64,000 nucleotides of DNA, from assembly GCF_016097555.1 (NCBI RefSeq), contig NC_054707.1, positions 83,316,653-83,380,652 of the forward strand, read 5' to 3'. The stretch comes from Gigantopelta aegis (taxonomy: Eukaryota > Mollusca > Gastropoda > Neomphalida > Peltospiridae). Under the pieces are notes generated by a model, which saw only the letters and a list, made by a program, of their open reading frames with translations, did no database searches and was not told where the DNA came from. The position numbers and the translations under genes were made by a program. Positions 52,359 to 61,879 of the stretch are shown in pieces. Position 1 is the first letter of the stretch, and the number at the start of each line of letters is the position of its first letter.

Positions 52359-54079
52359 CCCTGGCCTCTCTAATTCCTACGGCCCTGAAACCCCCAAAAT
52401 CGAGTTTTTAATCATAAGGCCTGGGCGAAATTGGAGAATCCATAATTTACCGAGATGTTCCGAATGATGAAAGGTCAAAGTGAAACTAAAAGTAGAAGTA
52501 GAAAACGAAAGCCTATACTGACCAATCAAAGGTAAGACATCCGATGTTGGCGGCATACTCTCCGTAACCAGCATCATGAATACAGTCATTGACAGAAGCG
52601 TCGTGATCCCCATGGTAACCTTCTCTCCGGAATCTGACGGAATATAGAAGCCCAGCAGGGCCACCAACGTTATGAGAATACACGGTATGATCATGTTGAA
52701 AATATAAAACAAAGGTCTCCTCTGCATATTTATCACATACGAAATATCCGGGTACGGCTCAGCACAGCACGAGTAAAACCTCACTGTGCGCACAACGCGC
52801 AGGCGCAGCAGGTTCCACTCGCTGTTGGGGATGTAGTTTGAGTCGTCACCGTCCCCGGTAGTCATGATCAGGTTCACTTGGTACCCGTCGTACGTCCACG
52901 AGGCGAACATCAGCGTGCAGTTCTGTTCGTCAAACGGAAAGTACCGAACGTTGATGGCGCACGAGCTCTTGAAGATCGTCATGGAGAGCCACGTGATGTT
53001 GCCGTCGTTGGTGACGATGATATTGGTGCTGATGGAAGAAAAATACGACGACACGTCGGCACTGAAATAAAAGACAGGAAATCAAGTTAATCACAGTTGC
53101 ATATATTGGCGCTTCCAGCAATTACCTTTATTCTTATGTCTTAAAAAAAAAAATAAAAAAAAATAAGAAGAATTAAAAAAAAAATTAACCTATGGAATTT
53201 AATGACTATTTGTTATGAAACCTTCCTTAAAATTTTCATTGAGATCATTTTGTTTTCTTTCAAAAATTAATTTAAAAATTAATACGGTTTGTCAATTCTA
53301 CGGTTCACTTTTGATGCAAACCAACTGTAATGACATCAGTCCTTTCAGTACGTTCCAATGCGACAGGTGAATAGCTTTAATACGTATTGTATGAAAAGTG
53401 AATAATGTTTATACGTCCTTTGCTATAGGTGGACAACTTCAACATTTCCAGTGCGATAGTGAATAACTTCAATACTTCCTGTGCAATAGGTGGATACATT
53501 TAATACTTCATGTGTGATAGGGTAGATAACGTTAATACTTCATGTGTGATAGATAGATAACTTTGAAACATCCTGTGCGAATAGTGGATAGGTTTAATAC
53601 TTCCTGTATACATATTTAATACATATTTATTACAGAAAAGTACATGTATGTCAGGCTTCATAATCCAGTGATAAAAGATCGGTAACGTTAATACTCAGCA
53701 TGTGATAAATATATGAAATGAGATGGTCGTGTGTTTAATGTTTTGTGTGCGATAGCAGAGACTGAACACAGCCATAGGTGGAATACTTTAATATGGCATG
53801 TGCGATAGGTTTAAGTTAAAGTTTAATACTTACTTATTATAGAGAAGTATGTCAGGTTTCCAGATAGCAGTGTGTGAAAGGTGAATAAGTTTAATACTTA
53901 CTTATTATAGAGAAGTATGTCAGGTTTCCAGATAGCAGTGTGTGAAAGGTGAATAAGTTTAATACTTACTTATTATAGAGAAGTATGTCAGGTTTCCAGA
54001 TAGAAGTGTGAGGAAGGCGGATGACTTTAATTCCGCCGTATTTCTTTGGATCCCATCGTAGCCCATAATCCATCCATAT
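39280..54079 (-). CDS. Nicotinic acetylcholine receptor alpha-type subunit, last five exons
   Basis: Exons on the minus strand are 54079-53970, 53061-52523, 44959-44769, 40898-40800 and 39639-39280 (stop TGA). Borders are AG/GT and phases join to 432 residues; 5' exons are missing. The 110-nt exon encodes [24 protein letters not shown] (loop A side); 110 nt is, as I recall, also the size of vertebrate exon 4. The next exon has the Cys-loop [17 protein letters not shown] (13 residues between Cys), [10 protein letters not shown] (vicinal Cys of loop C, so alpha type), M1 [20 protein letters not shown] and M2 with [23 protein letters not shown] before M2 fits a cation channel. M3 is [15 protein letters not shown]; a short cytoplasmic loop leads to an amphipathic helix and M4 ([20 protein letters not shown]). 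It forms acetylcholine-gated pentamers at synapses or other membranes. The exact subtype cannot be named. Confidence 0.92.
39744..40078. repeat. (CTA/CTT)n trinucleotide tract in a receptor intron
   Basis: About 330 bp of CTA with CTT, ATT and CCA variants. It gives long Thr or Leu open frames on the plus strand that are not genes. It lies about 100 bp upstream of the last receptor exon. Confidence 0.95.
40480..40755. repeat. 45-bp minisatellite, six copies
   Basis: The unit is TTACTCCTTTATTGCTTAGC plus AGCCCGCTGACGACAAATGTTTAAA. It lies about 45 bp beyond the donor of receptor exon 40898-40800 but contains no exon text. Confidence 0.95.
41294..41808. repeat. 50-bp minisatellite, about ten copies
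   Basis: The unit is ACACAAAGCTAAACGGACAT plus CCCAGAACGAGGACGGGTGTCAAGTTACAT. Variants are ATATCC, ATCTCC and GGTTGTC. It lies in the same receptor intron as the 2.7-kb array at 42095. The SINE at 41810 abuts its last unit. Confidence 0.95.
41810..42000 (-). mobile_element. tRNA-derived SINE, truncated at its tail
   Basis: On the minus strand the head GTAGACCAGTGGTAAAGCGC and GGGATCAAGCCCAGTCGCTG is followed by GGGCCGATTGGGCTATTTTT, CCAGTGCATCACGACGG and CCTGCCTGTGGGATAGTGCA, then CGGG. The 3' tail is missing where it meets the 50-bp minisatellite. Confidence 0.85.
42095..44768 (-). repeat. 2.7-kb minisatellite derived from the end of the M3 exon and its donor
   Basis: Roughly 80 units of about 31 bp (plus strand ATTGTAGTTATTGTGTGGAC followed by TGGTGAGTAGG). 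The unit matches the last bases of receptor exon 44959-44769, whose plus-strand end reads GTTGTAGCTACTCTCTGGAC then TGGTGA. About a dozen longer units also carry AATACTGAC/CG, the real 5' splice site in complement (CG/GTCAGTATT), at about 42109, 42170, 42439, 43145, 43610, 44005, 44255, 44343, 44525 and 44645. Some copies keep GTCAGT and others read ATCAGT. The array begins exactly at the exon border. Confidence 0.9.
44960..46200. other. Receptor intron DNA
   Basis: It holds a purine tract (AAAGAAAGAAAG, 45045-45130) and ATTAAGTGTCATRTTTAGGG repeated twice near 45700-45760. No coding exon is recognised. An open frame at 45314-45535 has no known protein text. Confidence 0.5.
46205..46378. repeat. 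(TC)n-rich microsatellite
   Basis: TATATATTCCTCTCTCT repeats, CCCTCC words and then pure (TC)n at about 46310-46375. Confidence 0.95.
46405..46606 (-). mobile_element. tRNA-derived SINE fragment, same family as 19484
   Basis: On the minus strand: AGATCGGTAGTGTAGTGGGT as head, then GACATCGGACATAAGGCTGG, GGGCTCGCCTCCCG as B-box region, TTTCATTGGGTAGCTGTAAG, and GTTCAGATAGCTGAGGTGTT ending in GCCCAGGAG. The TTGAAATGAAATG tail is missing. It is older than the copy at 19484. Confidence 0.85.
46607..47365. other. Receptor intron DNA, nothing recognised
   Basis: No exon, RNA gene or element ends seen. Confidence 0.5.
47366..47628. repeat. 58-bp minisatellite, about four copies
   Basis: The unit is TGTTTCAGAATCGCGACATT plus GATATGTTAATACCGTTACCGGTTAACTGTTGCAAACA. 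One unit contains a partial extra copy of CATGTTACCGGTTAACTGT. Confidence 0.93.
47818..48492. repeat. 62-bp minisatellite interrupted by a SINE
   Basis: The unit is CATCAGCTGTTAGTGTCTGT plus CAGGTGAATGATGTAGAGCAAGGGACACATTTGTAAAATATA. There are about five copies; the SINE at 48020 is inserted in the fourth, and the array continues behind it. Confidence 0.95.
48020..48403 (-). mobile_element. Complete tRNA-derived SINE with 10-bp TSD
   Basis: The duplication CAGCTGTTAG lies at 48010-48019 and 48404-48413, both within minisatellite units, so the borders are exact and the length is 384 bp. On the minus strand the tRNA head is ACCGTCCTCGGTGGCGTCGT with GGTTCGGATCCC as B box. The body AAAAGATCCCTTGCTGCTAA follows, then GTGTTGAGTGCGTCGTTAAA and a (TTTC)n tail. 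It is very close to the copy at 62673, so both are young. Confidence 0.95.
48690..48772. repeat. (GA)n and poly-G microsatellite
   Basis: (GA)n ending in a run of ten G. The flanks to 49700 are plain intron DNA apart from GGAAGTCACCAGTCAGTTGATA repeated at 48918 and 48971 (a 53-bp duplication). Confidence 0.93.
49714..50621. mobile_element. Foldback transposable element built from CCGAATGC/GCATTCGG words
   Basis: The ends are TGGGGCGATCACACTGGCC and GGCCAGTGCGATCGGGCCA, inverted, with TA on both sides (49712-49713 and 50622-50623). Next to the ends, CTTCCGTTTGTTTTCCG and CGGAAAACAAACGGAA are also inverted. The interior (about 49800-50580) consists of dozens of CCGAATGC, GCTTTCCGAA and their complements, in clustered and changing orientation, so it can fold into long hairpins. 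No transposase text is seen. Overlapping open frames on both strands follow the repeat and are not genes. It sits in a receptor intron. Confidence 0.85.
50640..52262. other. Receptor intron DNA, nothing recognised
   Basis: AT-rich with an ACAACAACAAC tract at 51797-51840. No exon with conserved text seen. Confidence 0.5.
52284..52358. repeat. (TG)n/(CG)n/(TG)n microsatellite
   Basis: TG runs flank a block of about 20 bp of CG, about 160 bp beyond the donor of receptor exon 53061-52523. Confidence 0.95.
53390..53820. repeat. Degenerate 30-35 bp repeat, GATAGGTGGATAACTTTAAT type
   Basis: Loosely repeated phrases such as GTGCGATAGTGAATAACTTC, AATACTTCCTGTGCAATAGG and AATACTTCATGTGTGATAG. They resemble the GTGTGAAAGGTGAATAAGTT and TAATACTTAC part of the donor-site repeat beside it and may be its oldest, decayed units. 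Confidence 0.7.
53821..53969 (-). repeat. Two extra copies of the 110-nt exon end with its donor (68-bp period)
   Basis: Units start at 53821 and 53889, with a third, the real border, from 53957. Each contains ACTTAC/TTATTATAGAGAAG in plus orientation, that is exon text ..CTTCTCTATAATAA followed by the donor GTAAGT, plus about 42 nt of exon. The extra copies keep a good GTAAGT site. Confidence 0.93.
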
Positions 54080-54190
54080 CTGAATGACAATAACAATAGC
54101 CAGTGTTAATCTATATCTGAATGACAATAACAATAGCCAGTGTTAATCTATATCTGAATGACAATAACAATAGCCAGTGTTAATCTATAT
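54080..54190 (-). repeat. Three copies of the acceptor region of the 110-nt exon (37-bp period)
   Basis: Units start at 54080, 54117 and 54154 with CTGAATGACAATAACAATAG plus CCAGTGTTAATCTATAT. On the minus strand each gives CTATTGTTATTGTCATTCAG/ATAT, that is the polypyrimidine tract and AG of the real acceptor plus about four exon bases. The unit nearest the exon is the real one. Confidence 0.92.
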
Positions 54191-54502
54191 TGCCCGCCTA
54201 CTGCTTTAAAAGCCAAATCATAGTTTTACTCAATTTTAAAATATAAAATACAAATTCTAACTGGCAGAGATCATAAACCTATCATAATGACAAAATAGTT
54301 ATTTGAACTCTTAAATACTATATCTCGAATATGCGTGAGTGTATATGCATGGTATGTGTGTGCGCATGCGTATGTGTGTATGTATGTGTGCATGTATGTG
54401 TGTGTATGTATGTATGTATGTATGTATGTGCATGCATGTATGTATGTATGTATGTATATGTGTGTGTGTCTGTGTGTGTGTATGTATGTATGTATGTGTG
54501 CA

Positions 54503-54548
<46 letters not shown>

Positions 54549-54620
54549 AATACAATTTTTATTACATTATGAAATGAATGCGATACTCTAAAGCATATTA
54601 ACGAAATACATATATATATA
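54191..54620. repeat. (TG)n and TATG tetranucleotide tract, with short flanks
   Basis: TG, GTAT and GCATG repeats fill 54329-54546. The flanks are plain DNA; a short (TA)n ends at 54620, where the Tc1 element inserted. Confidence 0.93.
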
Positions 54621-56221
54621 CTACTCAAAAGAATTTAAGGGTCAAAAATTTATAACCAAATAAGTTTCAGAGTGTATTAGATTGATGATGTAAACTACAC
54701 CAAAAATTTAATTTATTGTTCTATATTTACAAAAAACCACAAATAAACATTACTGTATACAAGAAAGTCACATGACATGCTGTCAAAGTTGAAGGTTGTC
54801 AAACATGGATTTTACACATTAGAACATTCGTTTAATAGTGTGTGAATCCACCCCTGGCGCGAATACACTCGACACATCGTTGCCTCATGCTGTTGATCAG
54901 ACGTCTGAAGAACTCTTGGGGAATGGCCTGCCACTCTGCCATAAGAAGTTGACCCAGACCATGAAGGTTGGCCGGAGGGGCATGGTTATCCCGAACTCTC
55001 CTGCCTAATTCGTCCCAGGCGTTCTCTATTGGGGCCAAGTCAGGCGAATATGCTGGCCAATCCATCCTGGCGATACCTTGTTGTCTGAGAAAGTCCGTTA
55101 CCACCCTGGCGCGGTGGGGTCTGGCATTGTCATCCTGCAGAACTGCCCCGCCGCCAATCTGCTGAAGGCCTGGGAGAACCAACGGCCGGATAATCTCATT
55201 CAGATAGCGGATTCCATTCAGATTGCCATCCACCACATAGAGGGGGGTCCTGTGGTGGATAGAGATGCCGCCCCACACCATGACGCTGCCACCACCGAAC
55301 CGGTGACGTTGTCTAACGTTAACGTCAGCGAAGCGCTCCCCAGGACGTCTGTAGACACGAACCCGACCGTCGTTGAACTGGAGACTAAACCTGGACTCAT
55401 CAGTGAACATCACTCGACCCCACTGAACACGTTGCCACCGCAGATGAAGTGTGCACCAGTGACGTCTGGCCGTTCTGTGACATGGTAGGAGTGGTGGTCG
55501 AACAGCCTGGCAACGGCAGCGTAGATTATTGGCTCTCAGACGATTGCGTATGGTTTGATCAGACACTCGAGTTCCAGTCGCAGTCCGCAGATTGTCACGT
55601 AATCGGCGTGCAGTGGTTGTGCGTTGACGTAGAGCCATATTGGTGATGTAGCGGTCCTCTCTATTTGTAGTGCTTCGGGGTCTTCCCGAACGTGGACGAT
55701 TTCGAACAGAATTCGTTGCTTGGTACCGTTGCCACAGTCGGCCAACGACACTCTGACTGACACCAAGTCTCAGAGCAACATTTCTTTGCGTATTGTCATC
55801 CTGAAGCCAAGCAATAGCCCTTCCTCGATCTTCGATAGTCAGTTGACGTCGTACCATTGTCGAATTTGGAGTGTGCACCGTACACGAACGCAAGCTCCAA
55901 TTATACGGAAATTCAGCATTGGGAACATGGAATACACGTGCAAAGCGTGCAAATGAAGCGCTTTGTGAAAAAGCAAGTTATGGGCACTTAGCAGACATTT
56001 CGCTTTCGCCCTAATTTACGTGCAAATGTAAGCATGTTTTCGCCATTAGAACTAGTCGACAGTGTCAATGACAGTGTATTTTAATTCATTTATGGGTTGC
56101 TTAGACCCACTTTCGTCAAAATGGAACAATACCATGCGTGACATTATGGTCTAGCTAATATAACTGACATTCAAAAAATAATGTCGAAAATATCGTCTGA
56201 CCCTTAAATTCTTTTGAGTAG
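54621..56221 (-). mobile_element. Tc1/mariner transposon, apparently complete
   Basis: It is 1601 bp with perfect 24-bp terminal inverted repeats beginning CTACTCAAAAGAATTTAAGG, flanked by TA on both sides (54619-54620 and 56222-56223). One uninterrupted transposase frame on the minus strand fills most of it. Identical ends and an open gene mean recent arrival, and it may still be able to move. It lies upstream of the receptor exon at 54079, perhaps in an intron. Confidence 0.95.
54832..55857 (-). CDS. Tc1/mariner DD34E transposase
   Basis: The frame is open for 353 codons from 55893, but the family-like start is the inner ATG at 55857 (MVRRQLTIEDRGRAIAWL), giving 341 residues. The paired helix-turn-helix part includes NVALRLGVSQSVVGRLWQRY, then the basic linker RNRPRSGRPRSTT (GRPR AT-hook-like). 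The catalytic domain has MFTDESRFSL (D153), VLQDDNARPH (D243) and YSPDLAPIENAWDELGRRV (E278). There are 34 residues between D243 and E278, so DD34E as in Tc1. It cuts at the inverted ends and joins at TA. All catalytic residues are present and no frameshift is seen, so an active enzyme is plausible. Confidence 0.95.
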   Translation of the reverse strand: MVRRQLTIEDRGRAIAWLQDDNTQRNVALRLGVSQSVVGRLWQRYQATNSVRNRPRSGRPRSTTNREDRYITNMALRQRTTTARRLRDNLRTATGTRVSDQTIRNRLRANNLRCRCQAVRPPLLPCHRTARRHWCTLHLRWQRVQWGRVMFTDESRFSLQFNDGRVRVYRRPGERFADVNVRQRHRFGGGSVMVWGGISIHHRTPLYVVDGNLNGIRYLNEIIRPLVLPGLQQIGGGAVLQDDNARPHRARVVTDFLRQQGIARMDWPAYSPDLAPIENAWDELGRRVRDNHAPPANLHGLGQLLMAEWQAIPQEFFRRLINSMRQRCVECIRARGGFTHY

Positions 56222-56223
56222 TA

Positions 56224-57705
56224 TATAGCAGGAAGCGTTAGTTTTCAGAGCCCCCCACAAAGAGTACTTAAACCCGTTCCCCATAATATAAGCACGACAT
56301 ATAAACTGTACGTGTTTCAAGGCAAAACCTACATTATCCGTACTTATAAAGGAAAACTTTAGCTGGTCACATACCAGTTACCGCTATGAACGAATATCAT
56401 CCTCCAAAATGAAACTATTAACAGTGTAGATCAAGTTGGTGATGTAGGTTCTTGTATTTTCTTTTCAAACATGAAACATGATTAACAAGTTCCAGAATTG
56501 ATGCGGCGATAAGGCGCTTTTCCAGTTTTAATTTGTTTTTAAAGCACGGATTGCACTGAAAAGGTGGGTATATTTTGTACCGAAGTGAGGGGAATATTTA
56601 AATTGAAACCAGAATGCACGTCCTTGTTCATGCACGATGGCATTTTGGCTCCAAATGCGGTTTTACATCATAACAAGAAAAACCCGGCAACAATCGACGT
56701 CATACTGCGGGAAATTAAAAATCAAAAACAAGTTGACGCACGAGGGTCAAAATCGACGCGCACGCTGACCAGAGACCAGACATTTAGTTTTTTGGGTCTT
56801 TCAATGCTGTAAATTTGTTTCTTTTATTTACAACACTGGTTAATAACAAAACCATAGACCTTCCAGGTCTTACGCAATTCGAGGGAGACTCCCCGTGCGG
56901 ACTGTTGCTCCCTCTTTTGGGGGATCTCTGTTCGCATTCACGCAATCTCAGCCGTGAGCGTTACCAAGCAAACACGCCGAACGACTGCATTATTTCCCTT
57001 ACTAGAACCCCACGCTCACCAGGAAGACATTCACGGCGAGTCTACAGGTAGTACTAAACTCAATAACGTCCGGCTGGGTCAAAGTTCGAGGCGCACCGAA
57101 CTCGGATAGAGAAGTTAACACCACAAGTTCTGTGATTTAGTTTCATCTGGGTAAAAAATGTATGTAATTTTATTTCATCTAGTACCACTGTGTCAAGTAG
57201 CCTTGTGTTGAAACATGTATGGGGTACCTATAAAAAAGTACTTATATTTTGTGCGAAACTAGGGGTGTTGTAAAAAAAAAACATCTGGTTATACGGAAAA
57301 TGAGCCATAAAAGGTACCATTTTCTTCAGTTAATCCTTTGTTGATATATTGTGTTTTTAAACACAAACGTTAACATGGTCGCATATGGGATTTTATTTGG
57401 TATAGTACAACCTACAGTGTGCGGCAATGAGCTAGCGAGAAGTAATAACCGTTATTACGAACAATTCCGAAGGCCGAAGAAGCCCGGCGTCTGTAAATCA
57501 CGCCACGGTTAGACGTGCTGTTTGAGTTGGAGAAAAAACATACAGATAATCGTAACTGTTTAATGTCTCTGCAAATTAATCATGTTGGAGTTGTGCGACA
57601 CACTCAGTGGCACGTGTCTTGTTGTGTCCAAACTAACCATATGACTGGTCATTTAATATGATGGAATACCTCGTCTGCAATACAAGCGGTCATTAAATAC
57701 GTTAT
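56224..57705. other. Non-coding DNA
   Basis: No conserved exon or element ends recognised. Short open frames at 56564-57051 have no known protein text. I looked here for 5' receptor exons on the minus strand and found none with confidence. Confidence 0.5.
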
Positions 57706-57712
57706 TACGTTA

Positions 57713-57713
<1 letters not shown>

Positions 57714-57749
<36 letters not shown>

Positions 57750-58150
57750 GTTGTGTGTGTTTGTGTGTGCGTGTGCGTGTGTTTGTGTCTGTGTGTGTGT
57801 GCGTGTGTGTGTGTGTGTGTGCGTGTCTTCGTTGTGTGCGTGTGTGAGTGAATGTTTATGTCTTTGTTGTGTGTGTATGTGTGTGTTTAGTGAGTGACTA
57901 GAAGTTGTGTTTATGTAACTGAGACAAACCTGTGGATGGATGGATGGATGGATGGATAGATATACAGATATATAGATAGATAAATAGATAGATAAACTGA
58001 CGGACGGACAGGCGTATGGATAAACAGACATAGACAGACACAGAGACAGAAATATACACAGAGAAGCGAGACAGACATACAAACACAGAAAGATGGATAG
58101 ATAAACAGACGGACAGACAGACGGACGGACAGACAGACAGACAGATATAT
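57714..58150. repeat. (TG)n tract and GGAT/GATA/GACA tetranucleotides
   Basis: (TG)n with CG and TT variants runs at 57714-57890. (GGAT)n, (GATA)n, and GACAGACG repeats run at 57930-58150. Open frames across both are composition only. Confidence 0.95.
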
Positions 58151-58238
58151 AGGTAGGCCTACATATCGGATAAACGAATATGGCCAATGATCTAACAAGG
58201 GGAAAAAAACATCTCGTAGACGATGAAGAGTAATATTA

Positions 58239-58436
58239 CAGGCGCGGATGCAGGATTTCTGAAAAGGGGTGGTGGTGGTGGTGGTGTGTGTGTGTGTGTG
58301 TGGGGTCCAAATGTGATGACTGATCTCTCCTTTTACACAGCGCACCTCTTACAACTTTAAAGGTTATGGTCGGTTTTCAAAAAAAAAGAAAGGTGGGTGG
58401 GTTCCGGACCCCTGAACCTCCCTGGATCCGCTACTG
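58239..58436. mobile_element. MITE, CAG...CTG ends, 5-bp TSD TATTA
   Basis: It begins CAGGCGCGGATGCAGGATTT and ends CCCTGGATCCGCTACTG, imperfect inverted ends. TATTA is duplicated at 58234-58238 and 58437-58441. Length 198 bp, with a (GGT)n/(GT)n stretch inside. Same build as 38504-38694. Confidence 0.85.
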
Positions 58437-58441
58437 TATTA

Positions 58442-60869
58442 TGTCTCAGCTACTCACGGCCGATTTCAAACGAAGGCTAACAGCGATCTGACAAAGAGAG
58501 TTTTTATAACCACCTGCTATGGCATACGGATACGCAGCACTATATTTTGTGCCACGTGTTAGCTTAGCTGTATGACAAAAAGGAAGAAGTAAAAAGTAGC
58601 ACAGCACCTAAAAACAGCAGCGTCCTACATTTGTCCACACAACCGCAGTAAATTTTAACATTTAATGACTACTCGCGAGATTGGCGCTGGTAAATGTTAA
58701 AAGAACGCATTTATATTTTGTGCGGGTCATTTCACTGACGTTTATACCGCTAGTCATGCTTACAGACTCCCAGAGAGTTTTCCTTTAAATCGAAATTACA
58801 TTTTTCAAATGGACGTCGGCTTATGTCAATAACGTGCAGCACCGAGCTTAATGCTTCATTCGGTGATGTGTTGCTGTGCTTAAAAACAAGTTTTTATTGC
58901 GGCGAGGATTGGCTATATTAATCACGTGGACGCAATGTTCTAACTATATTTTTTTTTGTATTAGCATCATAAAAAAACCCCAATTCTTTCGTAGGCAAAT
59001 TATTATTTGTTACCAGGCTGAACAACATTTTTAGAATGAGCTTTTCTGTTTTACCAGGAGACTTAAAGAGTCTATTATCTGTCATTGTTAAACTTGTTAA
59101 AATGACAGACCCTAGGTTTTAAACACTACGCTGAATTTGTCACAATTAGACCTGTTTTTAATCATTGAAATAAAACCTTTAAATATCCATTTGCAAGTTT
59201 TTCTTACCGAGCTTTTCTGATCTTCCTAGTGTTCCAATACCACGAAAATCATCTTCCATATTTAAACAAACAAACACTCTCTGAGATGTAATGGCTACGA
59301 AGACGAACGCTCTAGTCTAGTTTTAAAGGTATATTCCCCTTTGAACTGTTACAGACTCTTGTTACACTCGTGTGTAATTACACACTCTTGTTACAGACTC
59401 TTGTTTCACTCCGTGATGACTACGCACGTGTGTTACAGGTTTGTAGACTAACAACGTTAATGTCCATTTTCACTGGTTCAAACTAGGATCTGCGTCTTTA
59501 TGATGTTTCCAACATAAGAGAGCTCTTTTAATGACTACATGTACATATTCAATATATTTCCCTGCTAATAATATCAGTGTTTGTATATTTAAAGCATTTC
59601 AGATCGTTCAAACTTCATTTTATTTCCTTAATATGTTTTGTTTGTCATACATACGGGATTATTTGAATTTCGAATCCAGTTTGGACTACCCAAACAACAG
59701 GATGATCAGAACGTATTGAATGTACGGACGCTGATGTTCTAAACAAGAAAATCTATTTTGGTCATCACAATATTTCCAAGTATATTAGTCGGGAACAAGT
59801 TACAACGGCAGTAAACACAGACAACTTTTAAAAAGTATTTGTGTTTTATAACTGGTTGTGTAAAACGTTCGATTGGTGCAAACCGATTATAAATATAACC
59901 GATGATCGATGATCATATTGCAACTGATTTCAGACACTAAAATCCAGAAACTTGCGTATTCTGTTACCTAGCAACAAACAAACAAACAAGGTTAATCAAT
60001 AAAAGTTAAAATATACACAAACATTGAAAACCTAGTGCTGTTTTGTTTACAGGTTGTGTCATGACTGTTTGCAAAACGTTCAACAGTATTATTAATTTCC
60101 ATCGGATTTCACGTTTTGACTAGCTGAACTGCTACATTGTTTTTCAACTTGTGAGATTTACGTAACGGTCCGACGTCAATCATCGCATCTTGTATAAATT
60201 ATGTTAATCTAAGCCGTGCCGGCCAGGCAGGTGTGTTCTTCCTGCACTGTGTAAAGTAATTCCCCAGTAATCCGGGCAGGTGCGAAATCAAAAACCTGGC
60301 AGTAATTTTATTAAGGTGCGTTCTAACGGTGCGAATTTGTGAAATGCGATTACTAACATCTGATTGGTCTAGAGCATACGATTAGTCACAAACAACTGAA
60401 TTGTTCTGTTTCATTTCTACTCAGTCATAACTTTTTTTGGACTTCTTTTTCCTGCTTATATCCGACTAATGTTCAAGTACGCTGTACTGGGCGCACAACA
60501 CATTTCCCTGGGCTAGTTAACGGTTAGTTGCCAGTAGTTAGTAATAGAAACGTCAGTATAGCGGCCTTCCGCCTCACATGCGATTGTTAAACTCGCTTTG
60601 ATTGGGAGTCGGCAGTGAAATAAGTGCACAGTACCTACCACACGTAAGTCGAATAGCCATTCTAACTTGTACTGTACAACCTGGTGATATGTTTTATATG
60701 GTTACTCAAAGTTACATCGTATGAACATGCCTTTTTGGTGGAATTCGTTACATTCATATATAATGATTTTACAAATAAAGTCCACGTGCACTTTCAAGAT
60801 GTAATAAGTTTTGTATGTACTAATGATAAACACATCTGTGAATGGCACATACAAAGAAATGTAGTATGG
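58442..60869. other. Non-coding DNA
   Basis: Nothing recognised except small words such as GTTACAGACTCTTGTTACA repeated at 59350 and 59390. No receptor exon or other coding exon found. Confidence 0.5.
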
Positions 60870-60874
60870 TTTAT

Positions 60875-61080
60875 CAGGCACGGCGGAAGCAAGTAGACAC
60901 TGGTGGTGGGGGCTTACGGAGTTTGAGAGCACAAAGCAAAATTTCTAGGGGTTCAGGGATATGCTCCCCCGTAAACGTTTGCATTCTACAAGTAAAATTC
61001 ATCTGTGCTTTAAGATTTACTACCAATAATATTTTTCATTCAGAATTATCCCCCCACCCTCGCCTGCTCTGCCGTTCCTG
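60875..61080. mobile_element. MITE, CAGGCACGGCGGAAGCA, TSD TTTAT
   Basis: The ends CAGGCACGGCGGAAGCAAG and CCTGCTCTGCCGTTCCTG are inverted. TTTAT is duplicated at 60870-60874 and 61081-61085. It is 206 bp and shares its interior (GCACAAAGCAAAATTTCTAG, CCGTAAACGTTTG) with 32161-32415. Confidence 0.85.
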
Positions 61081-61870
61081 TTTATGATCAATTTAAATAG
61101 ACATTTCAAGATATATGTAATTAGAAAAACCACCAACTATAGTCCTGTTCAGTTGTTATGACCCCAATTGTTTGTTTTTGTAAATGTTACGTTTAATTCC
61201 TATTCAATACTTGTTTTCTTTACATACGCGTGAAAACAAACCCCAACCCCGACATATTTCATATACAATTCATCATCTAACATGCACGAAGTTGATGTAT
61301 TTCCGTTTTACAAAAATCTCTGTATGTTTTGAATGCAGGTTCTTTATCCTATAAATAACTACGGCTATTTGCATAACAAAATCATCACTCTATAGTGTGT
61401 TTGAAACTAATGTATTTGTCCACCTTCCTAGCGGAATATATTGTAGTATGACCTATAATGAAGAAACAATTTGGAAACCTAAGTGAAAAAACAACTCAGG
61501 CACGGATTCAGGCGAGAAGTCCAAACAACATACATCACAGAATACACAAAACACTTATCCCATCCACCTGTTCAACAGCAACAACGGGTGTTGGGCCTCC
61601 GCTACTATAATAATTCTGGACCTGCTATGTCGTTAATGTAATGTACTGATACAAAACTAAATACGTTTGGGCGCTACTGGGGATAAAACACTGTAAAGTA
61701 ACTATAACATAGGCTGATACATTATGACTGTCAGATTGTATGTCCATGAATAATATATATTTATTATTTACTAATGCACAGGCAAGTGTTCATCTGAAGG
61801 CCACGTTCCCTTTTTTGTGAGGGAGTTGGGGTGAGATCTTAATCTCGTGATGCTCATTGTGACATATTGC
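61081..61870. other. Non-coding DNA with a small MITE-like remnant
   Basis: CAGGCACGGATTCAGGCGAG at 61499 and GTTGGGCCTCCGCTACT ending near 61607 resemble the ends of the CAG...CTG MITEs, giving a copy of about 110 bp without a clear target duplication. Nothing else is recognised. Confidence 0.4.
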
Positions 61871-61879
61871 ACGTGGCCA

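Noticed and set aside
54968-55956. Plus-strand frames across the Tc1 element
   Set aside because: They are shadows of the transposase gene on the minus strand.
56564-57051. Possible small genes
   Set aside because: No conserved text, no splice signals and no family recognised.
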